This document shows, piece by piece, positions 42,941 through 51,204 of a DNA stretch of 51,972 nt. The notes beneath the pieces are model-generated. The model was not told the DNA's origin, searched no databases, and saw only the letters and a program-made list of their open reading frames with translations. The position numbers and the translations under genes are program-made. The first letter of the stretch is position 1. Every line of letters begins with the position of its first letter. The stretch spans positions 1-51,972 of the forward strand of contig JAFAVK010000073.1 in the NCBI GenBank assembly GCA_019242475.1. The letters are read 5' to 3'. Origin of the DNA: Acidobacteriota bacterium (GTDB taxonomy: Bacteria > Acidobacteriota > Blastocatellia > Pyrinomonadales > Pyrinomonadaceae).

Positions 42941-44406
42941 TGCACCAACAGACTTCAGAGACTTTCGACCGGAACGCGCGCGAGGCGCTGGCGGACGTGC
43001 AGTTGCGCGGGGCGTTGCGCAACTTGGCGACGACGTTCGGCGGGCGTCGTAAAGAGGCCATCGCGACGGTCGAGGACTGGGAGGGCCTGCGCGACCGTGC
43101 GCGGGCGGCGAAGGACGAGACGCTCGCGCACCTCGACAAGTATCTTGAGCAGTTCGTCGGGAACGCGGAGAAGGCGGGCGCGCAGATTCATTGGGCGAGG
43201 GACGGGGCGGAGGCTTGCCGCATCGTTCTTGATCTGATTCGGGCGCGCGGCGCGTCGCGCCTGGTGAAGTCGAAGAGCATGGCGACCGAGGAGATACACC
43301 TCAACGCCGCGCTCGAAGCCGAAGGGCTGGCGCCCGTCGAGACAGACCTGGGCGAGTGGATCATCCAGCTCGCGCACGAGACGCCGTCGCACATCGTCGT
43401 CCCCGCGATTCACAAGTCGAAGCGGCAGATCGCGGAGCTGTTCGCGGAGAAGGTCGGCATCGAGCCGACGGACGACGTGGCCGTGCTCACCGGCGCCGCG
43501 CGACGCATCCTGCGGCGGAGCTTCGCCGAGGCGGAGGTCGGAATCAGTGGCGTCAACTTCGGCGTGGCCGAGACCGGCACGATTCTGATTCTGGAGAACG
43601 AGGGCAACGCGCGCCTGACGACGAGCCTGCCGCGCACGCACATCGCGGTCATGGGCATCGAGAAGGTCATCCCGAAGTTCACAGACCTTGATGTCTTTCT
43701 CAAGCTGCTCCCGCGCTCGGGCACTGGGCAGCGCCTGACGGCCTATCAGTCTTTGATAACCGGGACGAAGAGGCGGCCCGAGGACGAAGGGCCGGAGGAA
43801 CTGCACCTCGTCCTAATGGACAACGGGCGGTCACGGATGTTGTCGCACCCTGTGACGCGGCAGTCGCTCGCGTGCATCCGCTGCGGCGCGTGCCTGAACG
43901 CTTGCCCGGTCTATCAACAGGTCGGCGGCCACGCCTACGGCTCGGTCTACCCCGGCCCCATCGGCGCGGTGATTACGCCGCAGCTCTCGGGGCTCAAACA
44001 GTCGGCGCAACTGCCGTACGCTTCGAGCCTGTGCGGCGCGTGCCGCGAGGTCTGCCCCGTCAAGATCGACATCCCCGAGCTGCTCCTGCACCTGCGCGCG
44101 GAGGTGACCGAAGGGACGGCCGCGGGCACGGCCGCGCAGCACGGGCCTGTGAAGAGCCGGCCGTTGGAGCGCCTCGCCTTCGGGCTCTACGCGCGCGCGT
44201 GGTCGAGCCCGACTCTTTATCTTTGGGGCGCACGCGTCGCCCGTCTCCTGCAAGGTGCCGTCGTGCGCAAAGGGCGCATCGGCAAGGTCGGCGGACTGTT
44301 GGCGAAGCTCGCGCCGCCGCTCGCCGCCTGGACGGAGTGGCGCGACGCACCGCCGCTCGCGCCGCGGACGTTCAGGGAACAGTGGCGCGAAGAGCAGAAG
44401 AGATAA
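42940..44406 (+). CDS. lutB: L-lactate oxidation iron-sulfur protein LutB
   Basis: This 488-residue protein has the LUD domain (about 60-290, with VKSKSMATEEI and ISGVNFGVAETGTIL) and two 4Fe-4S motifs, CIRCGACLNACPVY and CGACREVCPVKIDIPEL, followed by the LutB C-terminal domain. It is the electron-transfer core of the LutABC lactate-oxidising complex. ATG 42940 overlaps the lutA stop (TGATG), with GAGGGAG just upstream; a GTG three bases earlier is possible. lutC begins three bases after its stop. Confidence 0.94.
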   Translation: MHQQTSETFDRNAREALADVQLRGALRNLATTFGGRRKEAIATVEDWEGLRDRARAAKDETLAHLDKYLEQFVGNAEKAGAQIHWARDGAEACRIVLDLIRARGASRLVKSKSMATEEIHLNAALEAEGLAPVETDLGEWIIQLAHETPSHIVVPAIHKSKRQIAELFAEKVGIEPTDDVAVLTGAARRILRRSFAEAEVGISGVNFGVAETGTILILENEGNARLTTSLPRTHIAVMGIEKVIPKFTDLDVFLKLLPRSGTGQRLTAYQSLITGTKRRPEDEGPEELHLVLMDNGRSRMLSHPVTRQSLACIRCGACLNACPVYQQVGGHAYGSVYPGPIGAVITPQLSGLKQSAQLPYASSLCGACREVCPVKIDIPELLLHLRAEVTEGTAAGTAAQHGPVKSRPLERLAFGLYARAWSSPTLYLWGARVARLLQGAVVRKGRIGKVGGLLAKLAPPLAAWTEWRDAPPLAPRTFREQWREEQKR

Positions 44407-44408
44407 CT

Positions 44409-45128
44409 TTGGCCGAGCAGAGACGAAACGAAGAGGCACGGCGCGAGATGTTCGACGCCATCCGCGGGCACCTCGCGGCGAGCGCGCCGCACGACGCTGT
44501 GAGGGCCGCGCACCACGCGGCCGCGGCCCACGGCGAAGACGTGTCGGCGCGCGACGAGAAGAGCGCGGCCGTCGTCTTCGAAGGCACGGCCGTCGAACGT
44601 TTTCGTCAGGCGCTCGAAGCGGTGGCGGGTCGTTGCTTCGTTGTTAAAGACGAGGCGGAGGCGGCCGAAGTCTTGCGGCAGATAGCCGGGCAAAGAAAGT
44701 CGCAGCGAGTCGCCGTGTCGGACTCGCCGCTGGCGGGTCGTGTGTTGAAACTCGCGGGGCTGCCGGCGGAGGTGCTTGAGAATGCTGCGGTCGGAGAGCT
44801 ATTCGACTCCGACCTCGGCGTGACGGGCGCGCAGTGGGGCGTGGGAGAGACGGGCACGCTCGTGCTCGAGTCGGACGCGGAGCGGCACCGGCTCGCCTCG
44901 CTCATCCCCTCGGCGCACGTGGCGTTGCTCGAAGCTCGAAACGTTCGGCACACGCTCGGCGAAGTGCTGCGGGCCATCAACGAAAGGGGCGAGGGGGGCT
45001 TGAGCCGCGCGATAACTTTCATCACCGGCCCTTCGCGCACCTCGGACATCGAGCTGACGCTCGCCATCGGCGTCCACGGCCCGGCCGAACTCTACGTCGT
45101 CGTCATCGGGGGTGAAGGCAATGGCTGA
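44409..45128 (+). CDS. lutC: L-lactate oxidation protein LutC
   Basis: This protein of 239 residues has the LUD fold: KSQRVAVSDSPLAGRVL, ELFDSDLGVTGAQWGVGET, GTLVLESDAERHRLASL, PSAHVALLE and ITFITGPSRTSDIELTL, all typical of LutC/YkgG. A TTG start at 44409 with AGAAGAG upstream gives the normal N-terminal helix (RREMFDAIRGHL); an ATG at 44448 is the alternative. The end overlaps the start of the ABC ATPase gene by eight bases, linking lactate oxidation and rhamnose import in one transcript. Confidence 0.9.
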   Translation: MAEQRRNEEARREMFDAIRGHLAASAPHDAVRAAHHAAAAHGEDVSARDEKSAAVVFEGTAVERFRQALEAVAGRCFVVKDEAEAAEVLRQIAGQRKSQRVAVSDSPLAGRVLKLAGLPAEVLENAAVGELFDSDLGVTGAQWGVGETGTLVLESDAERHRLASLIPSAHVALLEARNVRHTLGEVLRAINERGEGGLSRAITFITGPSRTSDIELTLAIGVHGPAELYVVVIGGEGNG

Positions 45129-46641
45129 AGTCCCGCTCCTGCGGGCGACCGACATCACGAAGTCTTACGCGGGCGTGCAGGCTTTGAAGAGCGCCTCGCT
45201 GGAGCTGCGCGCGGGCGAGGTGCACGCGCTCATCGGCGAGAACGGCGCGGGCAAGTCCACCCTCATTAAAATCATCACCGGCGCGGTCGAGCCCGACGGC
45301 GGCGAATTGCAAATCGAAGGCAAGACGGTCACCAACAACTCGCCGCGCCTGGCGAAGGAGCTGGGCGTCGCCGCCATCTACCAGCAGCCCGCGCTCTTCC
45401 CCGAGCTGACCGTGGCAGAGAACGTCGCGCTCGGCGTCGAGCAGTCGGGACTCGGCGGGCGCGTTGACTGGGGCGCGCGCAGGCGGCGTGCGGCCAAGCT
45501 GCTCGCGCAGGTCGGCGCGAAGATAGACCCCGACACGGACGCGGGCGACCTCACGATGCCGCAGCAGCAGTTGGTCGAGATCGCGCGCGCGCTCGGCGCC
45601 GACGCGAAGGTCTTGATCCTCGACGAGCCGACCGCCTCGCTCTCCGAGGAGGACACGCAGAACCTCTTCAACGTCATCCGTTCCTTGCGTGAGCGCGGCG
45701 TCGGCATGGTCTACATCTCGCACCGGCTCGAAGAGCTGCCCGTCATCGCCGACCGCGTGACGGTGCTGCGCGACGGACGCACCATCGACACGCGTCTGAT
45801 GTCGGAGGTCAACCGGCAGCAGCTCATCCAGATGATGGTCGGGCGCGAGCTGTCGGCCGTCTTCCCCAAACGCGAAGTTCAGTTGGGAGACGTGGTGCTT
45901 GAGTTGCGCGACCTCGGCTGCGCGGAGTCGGGCATCAAGCACGTCAACCTCTCGGTGCGCGCGGGCGAGATCGTCGGGCTCGCGGGCCTCGTCGGCGCCG
46001 GGCGGACGGAGCTGGCGCGCGCCGTCTTCGGGCTGACGCCGGTAGACTCCGGGCAGATACTTCTGCGCGGCGAGCCCGTCCGCATCGGCAGCCCGCGCCA
46101 GGCCATCAAGCGTGGCATCGCGTATCTGCCCGAAGACCGCAGGCGGCATGGCGTCATCCTCGACATGCAGATCGGCTCGAACATCACGCTTGCCTCGCTC
46201 GACCAAATCTCGCGCGGCGCCGGGCTCGACTTCAAAAGGGAGAAAGAGTTGGCCGGCGACTACGCGCGCCGGCTCGGCGTCAAGACGCCGGCCATCTACG
46301 TCCCCGTCGCGACGCTCTCGGGCGGCAACCAGCAGAAGGTCGCCCTGTCGCGCTGGCTTTTGACGAAGCCCTCCGTGCTCATCCTCGACGAGCCGACGCA
46401 GGGCATCGACGTGGGAGCGAAGTCCGAGATACACGCGCTCATGACCGACCTCGCCGCCGAGGGCGTCGCCGTCCTCATGATCTCTTCGGAGCTGCCCGAG
46501 ATTTTAGGGATGAGCGACCGCGTCGCCGTCATGTACGGCGGGACGATTGTGGAAATCCTCGGCCGCGCCGACGCGACCCAGGAGAAGGTGCTCGCGCTCG
46601 CGCTCGGCCACAGTCCCGACGAAGTAATACCTGCCGCGTAG
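45121..46641 (+). CDS. rhaT: Rhamnose ABC transporter ATPase
   Basis: This 506-residue protein has two fused ATPase domains. Domain 1 contains LIGENGAGKSTLIKI, LTMPQQQLVEIARAL and VLILDEPTASL; domain 2 contains GLAGLVGAGRTELA, LSGGNQQKVALSRWL and LILDEPTQGIDVGAK. It is of the CUT2 sugar importer type. Its partners downstream are two permeases and a rhamnose-type binding protein, the gene set of the RhaSTPQ importer, so rhamnose is the likely cargo. ATG 45121 lies inside the end of lutC, with GGGGGTGAAGG as ribosome site. Confidence 0.9.
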   Translation: MAEVPLLRATDITKSYAGVQALKSASLELRAGEVHALIGENGAGKSTLIKIITGAVEPDGGELQIEGKTVTNNSPRLAKELGVAAIYQQPALFPELTVAENVALGVEQSGLGGRVDWGARRRRAAKLLAQVGAKIDPDTDAGDLTMPQQQLVEIARALGADAKVLILDEPTASLSEEDTQNLFNVIRSLRERGVGMVYISHRLEELPVIADRVTVLRDGRTIDTRLMSEVNRQQLIQMMVGRELSAVFPKREVQLGDVVLELRDLGCAESGIKHVNLSVRAGEIVGLAGLVGAGRTELARAVFGLTPVDSGQILLRGEPVRIGSPRQAIKRGIAYLPEDRRRHGVILDMQIGSNITLASLDQISRGAGLDFKREKELAGDYARRLGVKTPAIYVPVATLSGGNQQKVALSRWLLTKPSVLILDEPTQGIDVGAKSEIHALMTDLAAEGVAVLMISSELPEILGMSDRVAVMYGGTIVEILGRADATQEKVLALALGHSPDEVIPAA

Positions 46642-46662
46642 CGGCGCGCGGCTGAGAAGCAG

Positions 46663-47643
46663 ATGAACTTCAGTCGATACAAGCGTGAACTCTCGGCGGC
46701 GCTGGCGTACTTGGCGCTGCTGGTGGCGGTGGGGGCGGCCGCGCCGACGTTCTTCGGGGCGGGGAATTTGCGCGACCTTGCTTTGAACAACGCGCCGGTG
46801 CTGCTCGTCGCGGTGGGGATGACGCTCGTCATTCTGGTCGGGGAGATTGACATCTCGGTCGGGTCGCAGTTCGCCGTGTGCAGCGTGGCCGCCGGGTGGC
46901 TGGCGAAGGAGGGCGTCCCCGTAGCCCTGTTACTGCCGTCGGTGCTCCTGCTCGGCGCGCTGATGGGGGCTTTGAACGGGGCGCTGGTCGGTTATTTGAA
47001 ATTGCCTTCAATCATCGTGACGCTGGCGATGCTGGTCGCTTGGCGCGACGCGTTGCGCTGGGTGACGCAGGGCGAGTGGGTGCAGAATTTGCCGGCCAAC
47101 TTCCAGTGGTTCGGGCTGGGGCAGACCTTAGCGCAGTGGCTCATCGTCGGCGTCGCGCTGGGAGTGCTCGTCGCGTTCAGTTGGATGTTGAGGAACCTCG
47201 GGGCCGGGCGCGCGGTCTACGCGGTGGGCTCCGACGCGGAGGCCGCGCGGCTCGCCGGCATAGAGCCGCGGCGGGTCGTCTTCGGCGTGTTCGTGTTGAT
47301 GGGCGCGCTGACGGGGTTGGCGGCGCTCTTGAACGCGGTGAGGTTTTCCGCCGTGCCGAGCAACGCGGGCATCGGGCTTGAGCTGAAGGCCGTGGCCGCG
47401 GTGGTCGTCGGCGGGGCGGCGATTACGGGCGGGCGCGGGACATTGATAGGAACTTTGATCGGCGCGGCGCTGTTGGGGACGATTGGGACGGCTCTGACTT
47501 TCGTCGGCATCAATCCTTTCTGGGAGAAGGCGATTCAGGGCGCGATCATCCTGGCGGCTTTGGTCTCCGACGTGGCGCTCGGCCACTTCGAGCGGATGCG
47601 CGCGGGCGGGCTGACGTTGAAGACTGCGGGAGGCGCTAAATGA
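46663..47643 (+). CDS. rhaP: Rhamnose ABC transporter permease, first subunit
   Basis: This 326-residue membrane protein belongs to the CUT2 permease family: LVGEIDISVGSQFAV, GALNGALVGYLKLPSIIVTLAM, YAVGSDAEAARLAGIEP and GGAAITGGRGTLIGT. The RhaP-type permease usually pairs with a second, different permease, which here is the N-terminal half of the next gene. The genes overlap by four bases (ATGA). The ATPase gene ends 21 bases upstream. Confidence 0.9.
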   Translation: MNFSRYKRELSAALAYLALLVAVGAAAPTFFGAGNLRDLALNNAPVLLVAVGMTLVILVGEIDISVGSQFAVCSVAAGWLAKEGVPVALLLPSVLLLGALMGALNGALVGYLKLPSIIVTLAMLVAWRDALRWVTQGEWVQNLPANFQWFGLGQTLAQWLIVGVALGVLVAFSWMLRNLGAGRAVYAVGSDAEAARLAGIEPRRVVFGVFVLMGALTGLAALLNAVRFSAVPSNAGIGLELKAVAAVVVGGAAITGGRGTLIGTLIGAALLGTIGTALTFVGINPFWEKAIQGAIILAALVSDVALGHFERMRAGGLTLKTAGGAK

Positions 47644-49757
47644 GCGGGGCCGCGCCGCAGGCGGAAGCACGCACGCTGAAGCTCACGGCGCCCTGGCGCG
47701 AGCGCGTCTTCCCGAACAACGAGTGGGTGCTGCTCGTCGTCATCCTGTTCGAGTGCGTCGTCTTTACGATAACGGGCAGCAACTTCCTCGGGAGCGGGAA
47801 CGCGTTCGAAATCACGCGCCTCGCCGTCGAGATCGGTCTGCTCGCGCTGGTCATGACGCCCATCATCATCACGGGCGGCATCGACCTGTCGGTCGGTTCG
47901 ATGATGGGGCTGGCGGCGGTCGTGCTCGGGGCGCTGTGGCGCGACGCACACCTGCCGATGCCTCTGGCGATTGCGCTCACGCTCGGCGTGGGGGCCTTGG
48001 GCGGTCTGCTGAACGCGCTCATCATCACGCGCCTGAACTTCCCGCCGCTCATCGTCACGCTCGGCACGTTCTCGCTCTTCCGGGGCGTCGCCGAAGGTTT
48101 GACGCGCGGCATCGAGAACTACTCGGGCTTCTCGCAGGGGTTTCTGTTCTTAGGCCAGGGTTACGTCGGCGGGCTCGTGCCGACGCAGCTCTTCATCCTC
48201 GCGGCGGCGGCCGTCGGCGTCTGGTGGTGGCTGCAACGCACGGCGTACGGGCGGAGCCTCTACGCCATCGGCTTCTCGGCCGAGGGGGCGCGCTACGCGG
48301 GCATCCCCGTGCGCTCGCGCCTGACGCTCATCTACGTGATGTCGGGTTTGGCTTCGAGCCTCGCGGCAATCGTCTACGTCGCGCACCTCGGGCAGGCGAA
48401 GTCGGACGCGGGGACGGGCTACGAGCTGATGGCGATTACGGCCGTGGTGCTCGGCGGGGCAAGCATCTTCGGCGGGCGCGGGACGGTGCTGGGGACTTTG
48501 CTCGGGCTGTTCGGCATCGTCATCCTCCAGAACGGCCTGCGGCTCTCGGCGCAGCCGGCCGAGCTGGCGGGCATCCTGACGGGCGTGCTGCTCGTCGCGA
48601 CGATTCTGCTTGACCGACTCTCGACGCGCGCGCGCACCAGGCCGGCGCGCGCCGTCAACCTAGCGGAGGACGAAGAGGTGAGAAACTCGCAAGTCGCAGT
48701 CCTGAGCGCCGTCATCCTGCTCGGCGCGCTCATCGTCGCGGGCAGCAACTGGGTGCTCGTGCGCTCGGTGAGGGAGAACGCGGGGGCGGGCGCCGCCGTC
48801 GTCCCCGGCACGGGCGCGCAGGGCTCGAACGCCGCGAAGCCGGGCGGCGGCAAGAAGGCCGTCGTCGCCTTGATGCCGAAGGCGAAGGGCGACCCGTACT
48901 TCGTCAGCTGCAAGGCCGGCGCGGACGAGGCGGCGAAGGAGCTGGGCGTCGAGCTGCTCTGGGACGGGCCGACCGACCTCGACCCGGCGAAGCAGAACGA
49001 GGTGGTCGAGGCCTGGATCACGCGCGGCGTCGATACCATCGCCGTCAGCGTCGAGAACAAGGCCGGCATCTCGACCGTCCTGCGCAAGGCGAAGGAGAAG
49101 GGCATCAAGGTCGTCGCGTGGGACGCCGACGCCGAGAAGGACGCGCGCGACTTCTTCATCAACCAGGCGACGCCGCAGGGCATCGGCTACACGCTCACGG
49201 ACGAGGCCGCGCGCATCACGGGCGGCAAGGGCGACTTCGCCATCATCACCGCCAGTTTGAGCGCCGATAACCAGAACGAGTGGATCAAGTTCATCAAGGA
49301 GCGCCTGGCCGATAAGTACCCCGACCTCCACCTCGTCGAAATCCGGCCGAGCGACGGCGACCGTGACCGCGCCTTCGCCGAGACGCAGACCGTGCTGAAG
49401 GTTCACCCGAACGTGAAGCTCATCATGGCGATTGCCGCGCCCGCCGTCCCCGGCGCCGCCGAGGCCGTCAAGCAGTCGGGGCGGACGGACGTTAAGGTCA
49501 CGGGTCTCTCGCTGCCGAACATGTGCCGGCCGTACATCAAGGAGGGAGTCATCGAGTCCATCGTGCTCTGGAACACCGTTGACCTCGGGTACCTGACGGT
49601 CTACGCCTCGAACGCGCTCGCCAACGGCCAGCTCAAGGCCGGCGACACGAGCATCGACGCCGGCCGCCTCGGCAAGATAGAAGTCGCGGGCGACGAGGTG
49701 CGGCTCGGCGCGCCCTTCGTCTTCAACAAGGAGAACATCGACCGCTTCAACTTCTGA
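47640..49757 (+). CDS. Fused rhamnose ABC permease and substrate-binding protein (RhaQ-RhaS)
   Basis: This 705-residue protein joins two subunits normally made separately. Residues 1-330 are a CUT2 permease (ITGGIDLSVGSMMGLAAV, LLNALIITRLNFPPLIVTL, YAIGFSAEGARYAGIPV, GGASIFGGRGTVLGT). Residues 350-377 form an extra hydrophobic segment, and 378-404 a Gly/Ala-rich linker. Residues 405-705 are a RhaS-like binding protein (KKAVVALMPKAKGDPYF, NEVVEAWITRGVDTIAVS, VVAWDADAEKDARDFFI, GVIESIVLWNTVDLGYL). The added membrane segment would place the binding domain outside. The frame is continuous with no sign of error at the joint. No free RhaS gene is seen in the window. Confidence 0.88.
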   Translation: MSGAAPQAEARTLKLTAPWRERVFPNNEWVLLVVILFECVVFTITGSNFLGSGNAFEITRLAVEIGLLALVMTPIIITGGIDLSVGSMMGLAAVVLGALWRDAHLPMPLAIALTLGVGALGGLLNALIITRLNFPPLIVTLGTFSLFRGVAEGLTRGIENYSGFSQGFLFLGQGYVGGLVPTQLFILAAAAVGVWWWLQRTAYGRSLYAIGFSAEGARYAGIPVRSRLTLIYVMSGLASSLAAIVYVAHLGQAKSDAGTGYELMAITAVVLGGASIFGGRGTVLGTLLGLFGIVILQNGLRLSAQPAELAGILTGVLLVATILLDRLSTRARTRPARAVNLAEDEEVRNSQVAVLSAVILLGALIVAGSNWVLVRSVRENAGAGAAVVPGTGAQGSNAAKPGGGKKAVVALMPKAKGDPYFVSCKAGADEAAKELGVELLWDGPTDLDPAKQNEVVEAWITRGVDTIAVSVENKAGISTVLRKAKEKGIKVVAWDADAEKDARDFFINQATPQGIGYTLTDEAARITGGKGDFAIITASLSADNQNEWIKFIKERLADKYPDLHLVEIRPSDGDRDRAFAETQTVLKVHPNVKLIMAIAAPAVPGAAEAVKQSGRTDVKVTGLSLPNMCRPYIKEGVIESIVLWNTVDLGYLTVYASNALANGQLKAGDTSIDAGRLGKIEVAGDEVRLGAPFVFNKENIDRFNF

Positions 49758-49807
49758 GCCGGCGTTTTGTGAGACACCTTCTCGTTTCCGGCGGCCGAGG
49801 ATAACGA

Positions 49808-51118
49808 ATGAGAACGTCTTTCGCGTTGCTCCTGATTATCCTGTTGCATCTGCCTCTTGAGGGCCAGATCAACCGGGCCGCCCGGTCTCGGTTGCTGGCC
49901 TTCGCTCACGTCACGGTGATTGACATGACGGGCGCGCGACCCGAGGCCGACATGACCGTCGTCATCCGCGGCGCTCGCATCGTCGCAATCGGCAGATCGC
50001 CGAAGGTGCGCATCCCGAGAACGGCCCGCGTGATTGATGCGACGGGCAGGTTCTTAATCCCCGGCCTCTGGGACATGCACGCGCATCTCGGCGATGAAGA
50101 TTTCGACAGGAACTCATCCCTCCGACTCTTTATCGCGAACGGCGTCACCGGCATCCGCATCATGGACGGCGCGCCCGAACATCATGCGTGGCGCCGGGAG
50201 GTCGAAAGCGGGACGCTCCTGGGCCCGCGCATGTTCATCGCGAGCCGCGCCATCGGTTCTCCGGATTTGTCGAACCTCTCCCCGAAGCAAATCCGCGAAG
50301 AGGTCAGGAGGGCCAAAAGAGAAGGGGCGGACTTTATCAAGGTTCACGACAACGTCCCGAGAGAGTCATACTTCGCACTGGTAGACGAGGCCGAACGGCT
50401 CGGCCTGCCCTTCGAAGGTCACGTCCCGGTAACAATCACGGCCGAAGAGGCGTCGAGCGCCGGGCAAAAAAGTATCGAGCATTTTACTGGACTCGACGGG
50501 GCGAGAGCCGACGACGGCAAGGCCGCGGCCTTAATCGCCGTCCTCAAGAAAAACGGCACCTGGCTCTGCCCGACGATCATCATGCGCAGTAATTACGCCT
50601 CCCTGGACGACGCCCGTCTTGCCAAAGACCCGCGCCTGCGGTACGTGAAACCGTCCTGGAGAAGGCGGTGGTTGGGCATGTCGAGGGGGGCCGCCGACAC
50701 GCCGCCCGGCGAGTGGTCTCGGAGAAAAGAGCTAGTCCGGGAGGAGAAAGCGCTCGTCGGTAAAATGCAAAGAGCGGGCGTCGGAATCCTCGCCGGAACC
50801 GACGACGGGAACCCCTACAGCATTCCCGGTTTCGGCCTCCACGACGAACTCGCGATGCTGGTCGAAGCCGGGCTGACGCCGATGCAGGCGTTACAAGCCG
50901 CCACCTCCCACGCGGCAAAGTTTTTCGACAAGCTGGATTCGCTGGGCACCGTCGAGAAAGGCAAGCTGGCCGACCTCGTTCTGCTCGACGCCGACCCGCT
51001 CGAAAACATCCGAGCCACGGCGCGGATTAACTCGGTGGTATTGAGAGGCAGATACTTCCCTTCGGGAGAATTACGGAACATGCTCGCCGAGGTGGAAGCT
51101 GCCTCCGGTAAGAGGTGA
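49808..51118 (+). CDS. Exported metal-dependent amidohydrolase
   Basis: This 436-residue protein has a signal peptide (residues 1-19) and an amidohydrolase-superfamily barrel. LIPGLWDMHAHLG (H-x-H), GADFIKVHDN (possible metal-bridging lysine), FEGHVP and SIEHFTG (metal histidines) and GILAGTDDGNPY (catalytic aspartate) are visible, with GTVEKGKLADLVLLDADPL at the end. It is of the imidazolonepropionase/prolidase-like group of secreted hydrolases. GAGG lies a few bases before ATG 49808. It has no obvious link to rhamnose use. Its codons are less strictly GC-ending than those of its neighbours, so it may have a separate history. Substrate unknown. Confidence 0.85.
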   Translation: MRTSFALLLIILLHLPLEGQINRAARSRLLAFAHVTVIDMTGARPEADMTVVIRGARIVAIGRSPKVRIPRTARVIDATGRFLIPGLWDMHAHLGDEDFDRNSSLRLFIANGVTGIRIMDGAPEHHAWRREVESGTLLGPRMFIASRAIGSPDLSNLSPKQIREEVRRAKREGADFIKVHDNVPRESYFALVDEAERLGLPFEGHVPVTITAEEASSAGQKSIEHFTGLDGARADDGKAAALIAVLKKNGTWLCPTIIMRSNYASLDDARLAKDPRLRYVKPSWRRRWLGMSRGAADTPPGEWSRRKELVREEKALVGKMQRAGVGILAGTDDGNPYSIPGFGLHDELAMLVEAGLTPMQALQAATSHAAKFFDKLDSLGTVEKGKLADLVLLDADPLENIRATARINSVVLRGRYFPSGELRNMLAEVEAASGKR

Positions 51119-51204
51119 GCGGCATTCGGCGCCCGGGCGATGTCTGACAGGGGGCTTTACGTTAATCGAGTTCGAGCTAATCTTCGCAAGCGGGGGGCAA
51201 AGGG

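Noticed and set aside
51161..51174. Possible fifth LacI-type operator before the GH51 gene
   Set aside because: Only seven of ten fixed positions match, and the right half-site is poor.
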